The translations under genes were made by a program, and so were the position numbers. This document shows, piece by piece, positions 10,770-28,439 of a stretch of DNA of 64,000 bases. The stretch is from Maylandia zebra (lineage: Eukaryota > Chordata > Actinopteri > Cichliformes > Cichlidae). The notes beneath the pieces were generated by a model that worked only from the letters and a program-made list of their open reading frames with translations, was not told the DNA's origin and ran no database searches. Every line of letters starts with the position of its first letter. Position 1 is the first letter of the stretch. The stretch spans positions 39,988,794-40,052,793 of the forward strand of contig NC_135180.1 of NCBI RefSeq assembly GCF_041146795.1. The letters run 5' to 3'.

Positions 10770-12545
10770 TATAGAATATCAAAATGACATTTATCTTTGA
10801 CCCCCAGAGTTCAGACATAAATAAGGAAACGAATGAATAAAAAGCAAGAGGATTAAAGGAGAAAAGAAAGGCACAAAGTATAAAACTATAGAAAAACTGC
10901 ATATACATAAATAATTTATAATGCTCAATGTTTAATTCTGTGGTTTGTTATCAAAAAGTTTTTTGAGCCCCTGAACTAAATGATGCACCACCTGCTTGCA
11001 GAACAACAGAGGGCGCTGTTGTTCTGCAAGGAGGACAAGCTGGGACTGGCAGGTCAGGGAGGGGCGGGGCCACAGGCACACAGAGAGAGAGAGAGAGACA
11101 CCTGTTTGTGTGATTTGGACTCACCCCTTCAGGAACAGAAGAGAAGAAAACACAAAGAGCAGGATGGTTGGATCTGACTTCTACTGCAGGTAAAACACTG
11201 TTACAGAGCCCCTCTCTGGAAAAGTTGGAAAATCACAAAATAAAGTAACAAATGAGGATAAAACAGCTTCAGAAAGATCCTGTAAAAGTTATAAACTTTT
11301 AAATGAACATTGTGTCTTTCCTAAAATGTAACTTCCTCCAGTTGTTTGATTTATGTCAGATGACACTGAGGTTTAGTAGAGACATTAGAGTTTTCTGTTT
11401 TCTTCTACTGGTAGAAATGACATTATAGAATAGAACAGAACTTTTTGTCATTGTTTCCAAAACAGTGAAACACCATTTAACAGCTTCTTGAGTGATGGTG
11501 CAGATAAAAAGATACAATTGCCTAAAAATTTAGATAGAATAGATAATTGAGATCAAATAAACACAAACACAACACAATGAGATCACACGATAACAATATG
11601 AAGTGAAAAATGAGTGTCAGAGGGATCTTTAGCTCCATTTTATTTCTATTTTAGTTATCAAAAAAACTGAAGAAAGAAAATTAAATGTTGAAGAAAAAGA
11701 AATAATAAAATGTAGTGTAAAATTAAAATAAGATTTGACCTGACATATGGTCATAAATGTACCATAAAGTTCATAATACATACATATACTTATATTATAT
11801 ACATACATTTCAAAGTAAAGCAAAATGTATAATATATTGAGGCAAACTGGATTACATTGGTTTTATATTTTACATAAAATACTGACAACCAATGAAAACA
11901 CATTTTATTTTTATTCATTCATTTATTATTAGACATTTTATGAGAATTGATCTGTTTTATTTTTTTTTCTCTGTCAGTTTTCAAAGCATGATCATGTTTC
12001 TTATTTTTCTCAGAAGACGTGGTTAAATATTTTCAGATCTTGGTGATGTGTTTTCATTGACCAGATCACATTTTTGTTTTCCTTTACCTCTTTATGAGAA
12101 AAGTAATATCATCATTTAAACTTTTAAAAATTACAAAACAAAATGAAACTGTCAGATGATGTTTTACATCACAGAGCTGTGATTTATATCATACAGAAAA
12201 TGTTCATATATAATGTATTATTCAATGTAAATGTTTAAATGTGAGGAGAAATCAGTGACATATTCATAGATCGAATTGTACAAAGCTAAACTACATTGTC
12301 TGTTGTCTCTCTGCATAGTTTTTTCTTTGGAGAGTTTCCAGAGGTGAGTCCTTCAGGACTCATCAGAGGTCATTGAGGAGGTTCCAGGCAGTCCTGTAGT
12401 GCTGTAGTTTATATATAAGGTTTAACTGGTTTACCTGGACTCTGTCTTTAATAGACAGCTGACAGCCAATCAGAGAACAGGATTCTCTGTTGTAATGGTT
12501 AGTTTAGTTTGGGAGTCCTGGAGAAAATAGGAAAGGTCCTTGAGG
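10770..12545 (+). repeat. Direct duplication, copy 2
   Basis: Same sequence as 1-1776, including the GC box (about 11061-11071), first exon ending at 11189 and 25-nt exon at 12319-12343. To its left is TTATTGTCAAACCTGTTATG; to its right it departs at AGGAGGTAGAGACTC, unlike copy 1. The left boundary of the duplication cannot be set because copy 1 runs off the window. Confidence 0.95.
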
Positions 12546-13449
12546 AGGAGGTAGAGACTCTTTTGGGGGTAGCAGAGGTCTTAAAGGTGGTCATGGAGGT
12601 CCTTGATTAGGTTGTTGATCTCTATGGGGAGGCTGTGAGAGGTTCAGGAGAACATGCATGGCCTTGATCTGGTTTAAGAAGTCCTTGAAGAGGTTCTAGT
12701 GGTCCTTGAGCAGGCAGCAGAGATCTGCTGGAGTTGACGATAACCCAGTGTGACTTTTTCCCTGCAATAATGGTGTAAAGCAAAAACAACACCCCACAGT
12801 TTGTACAGTGTAGCGATGACACCATCTGCTGGTTGGAAAGATTATCACAGAAAATGCTGGAGGCTCTTCTGACATGTTATTTAATGTCATTTGATTTCAG
12901 CAGAGAGCACGGGACCACTAGAAATGTAAGTAGCTGAAAATGCTGAACCTATAAGAAGGTGTTGTTTGCGTTTTATTCACCATCTCTTAACAAACCAAGT
13001 CCTATGAGAAATACTGTAAAATAAACATGCTTTCCTGATTCATATATACATTTGATTTTATTCTACAAATTTCACCAAGCATTGTCGTTTAACTCTCTTT
13101 TTATACTTTTAACAGGCAGAGTTTAGTTCACATATGAAAGGTAAGATAAACATCACAGCCTCTTGTGATAAAGTGTTACCAATAATTGTTTACAACTGTA
13201 TTAACACATAAAGGGTTTTTATTTTTAGGTCCACTCAGTTCTGAAAGTCTTACACCTGGCAGTTACAGGCATTCACTGGATTTGGAGTCTCACTTAGAAA
13301 GAAGGTCTGACTTTATATTTTCAGGCTTCTCAAGATGCTTTTTTAAATGTCTTATTTACATGCATCTTTTCTGTCTTTTATTTAGGACCCATCAAAGTCT
13401 AGGTAAGTATCTTTGGGCTCGTCATCATCAGTCATTATACAGTTACTGA
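11164..13449 (+). CDS. Candidate multi-exon small gene driven by duplicated promoter copy 2
   Basis: Four splice joins give one open frame of about 71 codons: 11164-11189, 12319-12343, 13116-13140, 13229-13304 and 13386-13449. Pieces read MVGSDFYCSFFFGEFPE, AEFSSHMK, GPLSSESLTPGSYRHSLDLE, SHLERR, then THQSLGKYLWARHHQSLYSY and a stop. Acceptors are ctgcatag, ttttaacag, atttttag and gttttatttag style. Donors gtgagt and gtaaga are good; the one at 13305 (gtctga) is weak. A further 25-nt exon-like block at 12901-12925 would add a stop and is left out. A gtaagt at 13403 could splice onward, but the nearest acceptor gives an intron of only 40 bases. I do not recognise the peptide; it may be a real small gene, an untranslated leader or chance. 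Confidence 0.25.
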
Positions 13450-13474
13450 CTTAATAAGTCCCCCCGACATCTAC

Positions 13475-13745
13475 TTAAAGAAAGGGTCCCATCAAAACGC
13501 CATCACCATGAATGGCCTCAGACGAAAGACGACTTTGACCAGCACGACTTTGTCCCAATGGAAAAGCCTCAACTGGTACATGTGCTGCTACAGTCATGTG
13601 AAAAAGGGACGCTCCACCAACTGCTCTTAGAACTGCAGAAGCTTCTTGGATGAGAGGAGAAACATCTTCAAGGAAACTTAAAGAAGTCCAGACGCTTTTC
13701 TTTGCAAGCTTAAAATTTTCATAGAACTCTAAAAAAGACATTTGA
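13475..13745. mobile_element. Fragment of a dispersed fish repeat
   Basis: The stretch AGCTTCTTGGATGAGAGGAG followed by AAACATCTTCAAGG and AAAGAAGTCCAGACG is a motif I associate with the tail of a widespread fish retroelement (possibly Penelope-like). The family is uncertain and no reverse transcriptase is present. Confidence 0.35.
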
Positions 13746-13754
13746 AAGGTTATT

Positions 13755-14175
13755 GTCATGGTCCTGAGTCTGAGGACTCAGTGTTTTGTGTTTCCTTATG
13801 CTTTTGTTCATTCCGAGTGTGTATTCTGTTGTGATTTTGCCATTTGTTAGGTTTCTGTTCTTTGCCTGCCTGCTCCCACTTCTCTGTTCCCTCTGTCTGT
13901 CCATGGTGTTATTGTGTCTACTTATGAGTCCGCCTGTCAAGTTCAGTGTCCTGTCTGGTTCTCTGTCAGTTTCCTGTTTTATTGTGAAGGTCTCTGTCTG
14001 ACGTGAGTGTGTTCAGGTCACGTTTCCCCTGTCCCGTCAGCTCTGATTCCTCCCAGCCGTGTTGCCCTCCTGTCTCTCATCCCCTGATTATTGGTGTGTG
14101 TATTTAAGCCCTGTGAGTTCTCCTGCCTGTTGCTGGTTCGTCTGTGTCCCACGGTGTCCTGTTCTGAATCTGAGA
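13755..14175 (+). mobile_element. Pyrimidine-rich dispersed repeat
   Basis: Begins TGTCATGGTCCTGAGTC, is strongly T/C-rich and includes a TATTTAAGCCCTG promoter-like stretch near the end. A purine-rich stretch at 37290-37690 looks like a relative in the opposite orientation. It could be an LTR or a LINE leader; I cannot tell which. Confidence 0.4.
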
Positions 14176-14472
14176 TATACAGAAATGTGAACTATGCAAG
14201 TTATAAACAGTTGTAGGATTAAAAATTATAGGATGTACAGAATGATTATTTACTATTATTATTATTTATACTTCTCTGACATGCCTTCCACATGTGATGT
14301 TTGTGTAAGGGTAAGACGGCGCTGGCATAAGGCCCACAGCCTTAACCCAATTTCCTTCAGGGTTTTTTAAAAAGAGACTTTTTCATTTGATTCAGTTTGA
14401 TATGATGGATTATGGAGAAAAATAGAATTGGGCTGAAAGGTCTGTTCTTTATTACGTATTCAGGTCGTGTAT

Positions 14473-14603
14473 CATGTTTTTAAAAAGTAACTAAGTAACT
14501 AATTACTTTTGAAAATTAAGTAAAGTAATGGGATTACTTTCTTAGAGAAGTGATCAGTAATTAGTAACTAATTACTATTTTCAAGTAACTTGACCAACAC
14601 TGC
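14473..14603. mobile_element. hAT-type miniature element end
   Basis: Same terminus as at 2033-2053 (CAAGTAACTTGACCAACACTG), preceded by the same AGTAACTAATTACT-type internal repeats. Confidence 0.6.
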
Positions 14604-15789
14604 TCATCACATGACCCAAGGTGTGAAAAGGGTGTGTCGTCATCAGCAGGTGACACCACTCAAAGACCCTGCCCCCTATCATGTGACCTACTGAGATCAA
14701 CTGACCCAAGGTGTGAGTGGGCGTTAAGACGACCAGATTACAGATGGCCGACAGTTGGTGTGGTAAGCCCCGCCCTCTGTTCAAAGATGGTCGTTCACAG
14801 TGGACATAGATGCTTCTTTCACTCCTCTTTCAAACCGTCTGTCTTCTCTGTCCAACATGTGAACACTGGCATCCTCAAAGAGTGACCTTTGACCTTTAGA
14901 TGCAGGTGAACAGCCAGCTGCGTCTGAATTGATTTCATGAGTCTTTTACTTACTCCCAAAGTATTAAATACTTTGACACCCAGTTAAAGTAAATCCACTT
15001 GGCATCTTTCTTGGCCTTCAGACAACAATTCTGACGACTAAAGATCCAAATGGGACAGGAAAAAAATAAAAAAATAAAAAAAATAAAAAATTATTTAAAA
15101 AAGCATCTTAAGCACTTTGGCAAAATTCACTTTCATGTATCATCTGTTTCATAATGTCTAATAAGCATCATACAGTTAAGCATAATCACTACATGACAGA
15201 AGCACAAGCTTCATCTCTTTTAATAAACACAGTACACATAAAATCAGTGAGATGTTAGAACACTTTTATTATTATTTTAGTAAACAATCAAAGCCTACAA
15301 CAGACAGCTGCTGGGGTTTGGAGGAGAACTGAACAAATATTTCAAATAAAATCTGATCATTTTTGGAGCAGCTTTCAGGATCTCCACGTATTAACATGCT
15401 GTTTTTAATGGATAGCATTAACAACCTGCTAGCTGCAAATAATCATGTGCAGTTCCACATGATTATTAACAGACAGAAAGAAAACATATTACTGATACAG
15501 AAATAGTTTTCTATACGAGATCGCTGCAAAAAGTGCAGCCTTACCTAATGTCCACCTACTGTTACTCATTTATATTAAGATTTAAACATCTAGTTGGTGT
15601 TGGTGTGGAGAGTAACCTTCAGTAACAGTAATGAATCACACAGCAATAGGACATTCATGTAGTTATAAAAAGCATGATAATAGATTAAGTAATCCAAAGT
15701 ATTCAGTTACAAATACATTACAAAATACATTTTGGGGCATGTGTTCTGTAATCTGTAGTGGAATACATTTAAATGTACCCTTCCCAACC
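14604..15789. other. Intergenic sequence with one dispersed repeat
   Basis: At 14995-15060 lies CTTGGCATCTTTCTTGGCCT and the following ACAACAATTCTGACG block, also found at 50917-50980, so it belongs to an interspersed repeat whose tail is A-rich (poly-A with T interruptions, 15061-15100). No gene was seen in the rest. Confidence 0.5.
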
Positions 15790-16196
15790 TATGGAACGCC
15801 AGGACTGCCATAATGAATTAATTAAATACACCATTAAATAATTAATTAAATGTGGCAATAATTAATTAAAATTGGAATTAATTAATTAAATAAATAGTTA
15901 TGACACATGTAATTAATTAATTATTGACACATTTAATTAATTATTTATGTATTTCACATTTTAATTAATTATTGACACATTTAATTAATTAATTATTGAC
16001 ACATTTAATTAATTATTTATGTATTTCACATTTTAATTAATTATTGACACATTTAATTAATTATTGACACATTTAATTAATTATTTAATGATATATTTAT
16101 TTATTTCATTTTGGCAGTCCTGGCGCCTGGCTCTCGTCATGAAATAATTTTATCTGTCAGCCTCACCCATCAAACTCAGGGGGCGGGGTTAACGCT
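15790..16196 (+). repeat. Left arm of the inverted-repeat element
   Basis: The arm starts with GGAACGCCAGGACTGCC and, near 16113-16130, meets the inverted form GGCAGTCCTGGCGCC, so each arm is itself bounded by inverted copies of one motif. Between them are tandem blocks of TTAATTAAATGTG and CAATAATTAAT types. About 70 more bases (to GGGGTTAACGC) are also shared with the other arm. Confidence 0.85.
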
Positions 16197-17820
16197 GCCC
16201 ATGCAGCTTCTCTAACATTTGATTGGTTGCCGTGCAAAGTAAGTCAAAACAGGTCGATCCTAGATAATCGATTGCTTGTGTAGACTTGGGGCAGCCAGTT
16301 ATCCCAGAATGCAGATCAAATCACAGGCAGCAATGGTGGTGGTGTAGTTTTAAAATACCCCGTTTTTCTGTCACCAGCTACACTTTTAACAGTGTTTTAG
16401 CCGCGAATGTCGGGCCGTATGTCTGGTCAGGTTGTCAACATAGAACATGTTTGCAAAAGTGCTCAGATGTTTTCAGAGATTTCACTAGCTCTGCTAACAG
16501 TTAGCATGCAGAGTGCACCGAGGGGGTACATTAACCGGTTTGTTTACATATTCCACTCTCCGTGTTCCACATGTTGCATTCGCAGATTCTCATTTTCACC
16601 GAACGATCGTCTCTTTCCGCCTGGTCTTGTGTCTCTGTGCTTCTGTAACATAAAGAACGAGCTGACATTTTTCTCACGAAACCAGCGATCAGCTCAGCAG
16701 ACCCTCAGTTTACCTGCATGCATCCTCCTCCTCATCTGCCAGCTGTTTAACACCTGCTGCTAATTCAAGAAACACGCCTAGTTACCTGGTGATAGTCACA
16801 GTTTAACTGCACAAGATAAGTAAATATAGTATTTTCCCCGAGCGCAGAGCTGCTGGAGCTCGTTTCCTTACAGAGCACTTTATAGGCGAACAGCTTTATC
16901 AGCGGCTGATGTCCAATCACCAGCACACAGCTTTCAAACCTCAGCTGAGTTTTAGCTCTCAGTGGTTAAACGCTGGACTTCATTCACTCAGGTTCTGTCT
17001 GTCGGGTCACGTTTACTTCGCTGTTTTATTTACAACTGAGCAAATCGGTTTGGCTGAGGTTAAAGTTACGTTTCATAACTGCATAGTTTCACAAACGTTT
17101 AATGAACCACTGGCACATGTGTTAGACTGAACTATCATCTAAATATCATCTGTTTTTTAATAGTTATTCAACTGTATTCTAAGCACCAGCTGTCTGTTAG
17201 AATGTGATTTTTTTTCTCTCTCTGTTGGCAGAGGTATAAAAATGCGCAGGAAAATCTGACGTGCATGGCAAACTTCACCGACGATATTTAGGGAGGAATA
17301 AACACACATCAAACATAAATGAACCATTTGTCTGTCTCCATAATTGAGAGCATTTTCTCTTCTTATGTCAACACTCTCTCTCTCTCTTTTTTTTTTTTTT
17401 TTTTTTTTTGCTTTTTCGGTCATGTTATGTTTACCTGTCAAAGGCTTGTTACAAACTATGAAACACATTGTGCAGACTTCTGGATGTTAGAAGAAAACGA
17501 ATACTGCTCATGAATGAGACTAAAGGCAGGAAGGTGTCCTTTAAAACTAAACATGTTAATAGGACCTCCCTGTTTATATCATAGTTTATGATATAGCACG
17601 TGTATTTCAGTAATAGCCTGCTGAGGCCACTATACGTGCTGGCCTCATATCAAATGTGAAGGCAGACTGAGTCTATGTTTGACGTTTGTTTATATCTAAT
17701 CTTCCTTTTCAAACATTTAAACAGCAGCGAGTCTGCAGCTGAGGGAATACAAACTCAAACTGTCGGAACAGGTTTGCTCGTTTCTTGGATTCATTTGGTG
17801 ATTTATTAAATGTATAACTG

Positions 17821-18008
17821 TGTGGTGGGGCGTGGTCTGCGGTGCCGTGCAGGGAGGGCGGACGCACCTGCACGGCATCCTTAATCACGCCCGCCTAGTT
17901 AAAAACACGGGGACTGAGGGGTTTGGGGGTGTTGTGGTGTGGTGAGATGTAAATAAAGATGACTCTGAACGTTGCTTCGTGGTCCCGCCGTGTCTTATTC
18001 ACGCCACA
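17821..18008 (+). mobile_element. Solo LTR-like fossil, 188 bp
   Basis: Starts TGTGGTGGGG and ends CGCCACA (TG...CA with a short inverted repeat), contains an AATAAA, and is flanked on both sides by the 5-base duplication AACTG (17816-17820 and 18009-18013). This is the footprint of an LTR retroelement reduced to one short LTR; no internal genes remain. It inserted into the larger inverted-repeat element, so it is younger than that element. Confidence 0.7.
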
Positions 18009-18845
18009 AACTGTTATTCTAATCTGCTGCTGAGTCTCTTACACTTTTCTTTATGCTGTATATTTTCACGTCTCTGGAATAGTTGGCAGTTAGATAGTCA
18101 GCTGGGAAACTTTGTGTTAACTCATGGAGCTGAGGATATCGTGGATATGCTGACCTCGCTGCGTGGTGTACAGAGCGAGGTCAGCATGATTAATATTCAC
18201 AATAAAAATATTAGCCGAACATCATGAAGTCTGTATGTGTTTCATAGTGTCGAACAACCTTTGTACAGTTAAAGCCAGCAGTTACTACATGACGGAAACA
18301 CCAACGTTATCTCTTTTATGTGTTTATACACAGGTCATGCTGATTACTGAACAAAAACCCAAAGATCAGATGTTAAACAGATTTATTTGCTCTCTCTCCT
18401 CCTTAAACATGTTTTTAATGTTAGTTATAATTCAGAATTGGCGACTGAAACACGTAGGACACATAAGAACATCAGGAAATAAAACATCGATAAATATAAC
18501 CTCAGTAAAAGAAGTCAGCGGGGGTTACTACAGCTGTGTACCGGGGCCTGCGCTTTGTCGGTGGGATTGCTTGCGAGGGGAGCGGGTCTATCCCACGCTT
18601 TGCCGTGAGACTGGGACGACATCTCCGAAATCATCGAAACACTTTTGCAAAGAGGCTGTATCTTGACAAACCGACCAGACACATGAAGATTAAACCACTA
18701 CATTCTCGGCTAAAAAAATATTAAAACGGTATTTGGTAACACACAAACAGGGTTTTTCAAAGCTCAGTTCTGTTAGCTTCCACATGCCGGTTGTGTGCTA
18801 GAAACAATGGCCACCAGGCCAAAGCAATGGTTTTGACTCGATCAG

Positions 18846-19250
18846 CGTTAACCCCGCCCCCTGAGTTTGATGGATGAGGCTGACAGATAAAATTATTTCA
18901 TGATGAGAGCCAGGCGTCAGGACTGCCAAAATGAAATAAATAAATATATCATTAAATAATTAATTAAATGTGTCAATAATTAATTAAATGTGTCAATAAT
19001 TAATTAAAATGTGAAATACATAAATAATTAATTAAATATGTCAATAATTAATTAATTAAATGTGTCAATAATTAATTAAAACGTGAAATACATAAATAAT
19101 TAATTAAATGTGTCAATAATTAATTAATTACATATATCATAACTATTTATTTAATTAATTAATTCCAATTTTAATTAATTATTGCCACATTTAATTAATT
19201 ATTTAATGGTGTATTTAATTAATTCATTATGGCAGTCCTGGCGTTCCATA
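18846..19250 (-). repeat. Right arm of the inverted-repeat element
   Basis: Reverse complement of the left arm, with small differences in the number of AT-rich blocks. It begins GCGTTAACCCCGCCCCC and ends GGCAGTCCTGGCGTTCCATA. Confidence 0.85.
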
Positions 19251-19745
19251 CCCAACACTGGGAATCACTTGTCACTTGATATTCGTACTTCAGAGTCCAT
19301 ACAGTGTTTCAAATCTCGTCTTGAAACTCACGTTTTTTACACTGGCTTGATGAAACTCAAAGTTCAGTTTGAGCACCATCAGGCTTGTTTTGTGTTTGTT
19401 TTGTTTTTATGTTAAATATGTTGCGTTTGCCTTATATCATGTGTTATTTTTCTATTTTCTCTTGTTCATGAACTACTTGTGAAGCACTTTGTGCTGTAGA
19501 AATAAAATTGATAGCTGATATTATGAAGTGGCTGTTTGGTTTCTCCAGGTCTGAGCTCTCGTCGCTGTACTGCACAGCTACACTAGGTTGTTGACTTTGT
19601 GGCTGGTGTGCTTGGAGAAGCCTCTCCTGAGTTTCTGTGATACCCAGGACCTCCCTGCTGTGAGGTCACAGCCGTCACGTTACGCCATATTGAGTCATAC
19701 TGATGCTGCGTGTGTTTTATTGTGGTACAGCGCCACTGCCTTCAG

Positions 19746-19817
19746 GCGTTGGTGGTATAGTGGTTAGCATAGCTGCCTTCCAAGCAGTTGACCCGGGTTC
19801 GATTCCCGGCCAACGCA
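19746..19817 (+). tRNA. tRNA-Gly (anticodon TCC)
   Basis: A 72-base intact cloverleaf. The acceptor stem GCGTTGG pairs with CCAACGC. The D arm has the box A TGGTATAGTGG, the anticodon loop reads CTTCCAA (TCC), and the T arm has box B GGTTCGATTCC. The discriminator A follows the acceptor stem. A TTTT run a few bases downstream fits a polymerase III terminator. It differs from the human tRNA-Gly-TCC by about one base in the D loop. No CCA is encoded, as expected. Confidence 0.96.
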
Positions 19818-20146
19818 GTCTCCCTTTTACGACCGCTGAGATAGATTCTGTTCTGTTTCTTTTTGTCGGGGTTCAGCGGCTTCCGGCACTCATGTAACAA
19901 AATAATCTTTTTTTAAACTGCTTAAAACTATTCTCTGACACTCAGTGCGAAGCTGCCGCTCCCGTCCGCAGGAGGGCGCTGCTAGCAGAGACTGTTACTT
20001 TGAAAGAATCCCTGCCAGACAGGAAAATGAACTGTCGACCTGATTCTCTAATTTTATGTAATTTTTTTTTTATATTGTCATCTCTTTGGCACAAACTGCA
20101 CCCTCCTTCTGTTTTTCATAATGTTCTTTAATGTCGTCACAAAGAG

Positions 20147-20344
20147 CGGAAGTGACTGTGGGCGCCCCGGAAGTAGTTCTCGCTGTTTTCTTGCGGTCCG
20201 GAGCGGCGGCGCTGCTTTCTACCCCCCGACCGTTCTCTCCGGGATTTCACCCCCGACCTGCGCTTTGTTGCCGAGCTGCCAGGCTTGACCGGGCAGCTGT
20301 GTCTCACCCTCCGGGCGGCTTCACGCTCCTGAATGCTCCTCGAC

Positions 20345-20350
<6 letters not shown>
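20147..20350 (+). promoter_or_regulatory. polr2d core promoter
   Basis: CpG-rich sequence without a TATA box. Two ETS-type sites lie upstream (CGGAAGT at 20147, CCGGAAGT at 20167), and the start codon lies in GACATGGCGGC, which matches the YY1 motif seen at many housekeeping starts. Confidence 0.55.
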
Positions 20351-27209
<6,859 letters not shown>

Positions 27210-27424
27210 GACCTCAGCCCCCCACACACACAGCCCCGCCCCCTACAGCCCCGCCCCCGGACTAATGTGGTCAATCTGCTGTCTTGATAAAACTTTTTCT
27301 TACTTGTTGTTTTCACGCGTTTCTTGCACATGCTCAGTTCAGCTTGATTGCAGGGTTGTGTGCAGCGTCTGACCTGAACTGTTGCTGATGCTTTTTTTTT
27401 TTTTTTGTTTTGGGGGTTTTTTTA

Positions 27425-27430
27425 AATAAA
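27425..27430 (+). terminator. polr2d polyadenylation signal
   Basis: AATAAA about 215 bases after the polr2d stop, following a T-rich run. Confidence 0.7.
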
Positions 27431-27511
27431 GGTTTGATTGAACCAGTTGCTCAGTCATGTGACTTTTTCATTTGTACCATTAAAATTACAAGTAAATAAC
27501 CGTCTGGCACC

Positions 27512-27514
<3 letters not shown>

Positions 27515-27550
<36 letters not shown>
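27515..27550. repeat. (AC)18 microsatellite
   Basis: Uninterrupted AC dinucleotide run between polr2d and the phosphatase gene. Confidence 0.97.
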
Positions 27551-27554
<4 letters not shown>

Positions 27555-27731
27555 GAAAACAGATGATTTCAGCGGCATTTAAACCACGACCAATCGCAGA
27601 GCAGCACTCTGAGGCCCAGAGAACAGGAGAAATATGCACAGGTTTATAAGCTCCTCCCAACAACAGGAAGAGCACGTGGAAGCAGTTCCTCAGAGCGCTT
27701 CAGACCGAAAACGCTGCAGAGCCAGCCAGCA

Positions 27732-28331
27732 TCAGACATTCAGGCAGTGCACCGCTGCAGCGTCCGAGTCCTCCAGAGCTTCAGGAAGGACGCCGCCTGG
27801 TGTCCTCGCCATCCTCACCGTGTTCCTACCAAACAGGGTCCTCTCCAAGTCTATCAGCTGCCTCCAGAAACCAGCGTTGGGTCGAATAAATGGTCGCTGC
27901 TCCAGAACAAGTTGGTGAGCTCGACGGAGGCTGAGACCCTGAGACCTGAAGCACAGAGACCAGAACCACATCAGAGACCAGAACCTGACTGTCAAAGTGA
28001 GACTAAAGCACTGTGGCTACCTCATGAGGTAGGCCATGATCAGCGCAGAGGACCGGCTTCTGCCGGCGGTGCAGTGGACCAGAGTCGCCCCCGTTTGGTT
28101 CTGGTTGATCCGTTCAGTTACCAGGTCGAAGTACTCTCTGAGGGGGGCATGAGGCTGGTCCTGGACGGGGATGTGGAGCACCTGCAGACCATCCAGTTGC
28201 GGGTAGGAAATGTCCTCGAGCCCACTGGCGTTGATGATGAGAGTGACATTTCTGCTGGTCAACACGCTGGTGTTCAGAGCCGAGTCCAGATCAGTGAGGA
28301 AGAGGCCGGCAGAGACCCGAGAGACCCGCAT
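27732..28331 (-). CDS. Atypical dual-specificity phosphatase (DUSP14/18/28 group)
   Basis: Two - strand exons, 28331-28021 and 27945-27732, joined by a 75-base GT-AG intron, give 174 residues. The start MRVSRVSAGLFLTD lies six bases after an acceptor (ctcctgcag), so an upstream untranslated exon is likely. The domain is complete for this class: PVQDQPHAPL carries the general-acid aspartate region, and LVHCTAGRSRSSALIMAYLM holds the active-site C-x5-R loop. The second exon reads GLSLRRAHQLV and RPFIRPNAGFWRQLI, then LFGRNTVRM, which is closest to DUSP14 and DUSP18; the GRSRS loop and AYLMR...GLSL recall DUSP28. These enzymes remove phosphate from Ser/Thr and Tyr residues and have no MAP-kinase docking domain. 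I cannot choose the exact orthologue. It is transcribed convergently with polr2d. Confidence 0.9.
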
Positions 28332-28439
28332 GATCCGCTGCAGGAGGACACATCACAGCGGTTCAACACAAACTGAGGTCTAACAGAACAAGGACTCAAA
28401 GAACAGGAGCTCGCCACTTCCTGTCAAATTCTCTTCAGT

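Larger units (their letters stand above)
15790..19250. mobile_element. 3.46 kb element with long compound inverted ends, family unknown
   Basis: The ends are inverted copies starting TATGGAACGCCAGGACTGCC. A near-identical flank follows and precedes it: CCCAACC at 15783-15789 and CCCAACA at 19251-19257, a plausible 7-base target duplication. The arms are about 405 bases each. The 2.6 kb interior has no transposase I can recognise; it carries a GC-rich start (GGGGGCGGGGTTAAC), a poly-T run (about 17390-17410), a solo LTR and a frame at 18536-18724 rich in arginine and lysine. The element is probably non-autonomous. Confidence 0.7.

Noticed and set aside
12901-12925. Extra 25-nt exon in the candidate gene after duplication copy 2
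   Set aside because: Has usable splice signals but places an in-frame stop; kept only as a possible alternative exon.
13755-14175. Definite LTR call
   Set aside because: Starts TG and has a TATA-like stretch, but no matching end, partner copy or target duplication was found here.
15835-16090. CRISPR-like regularly spaced repeats
   Set aside because: AT-rich tandem blocks without spacers, mirrored in the opposite arm of a transposon-like element in an animal genome.
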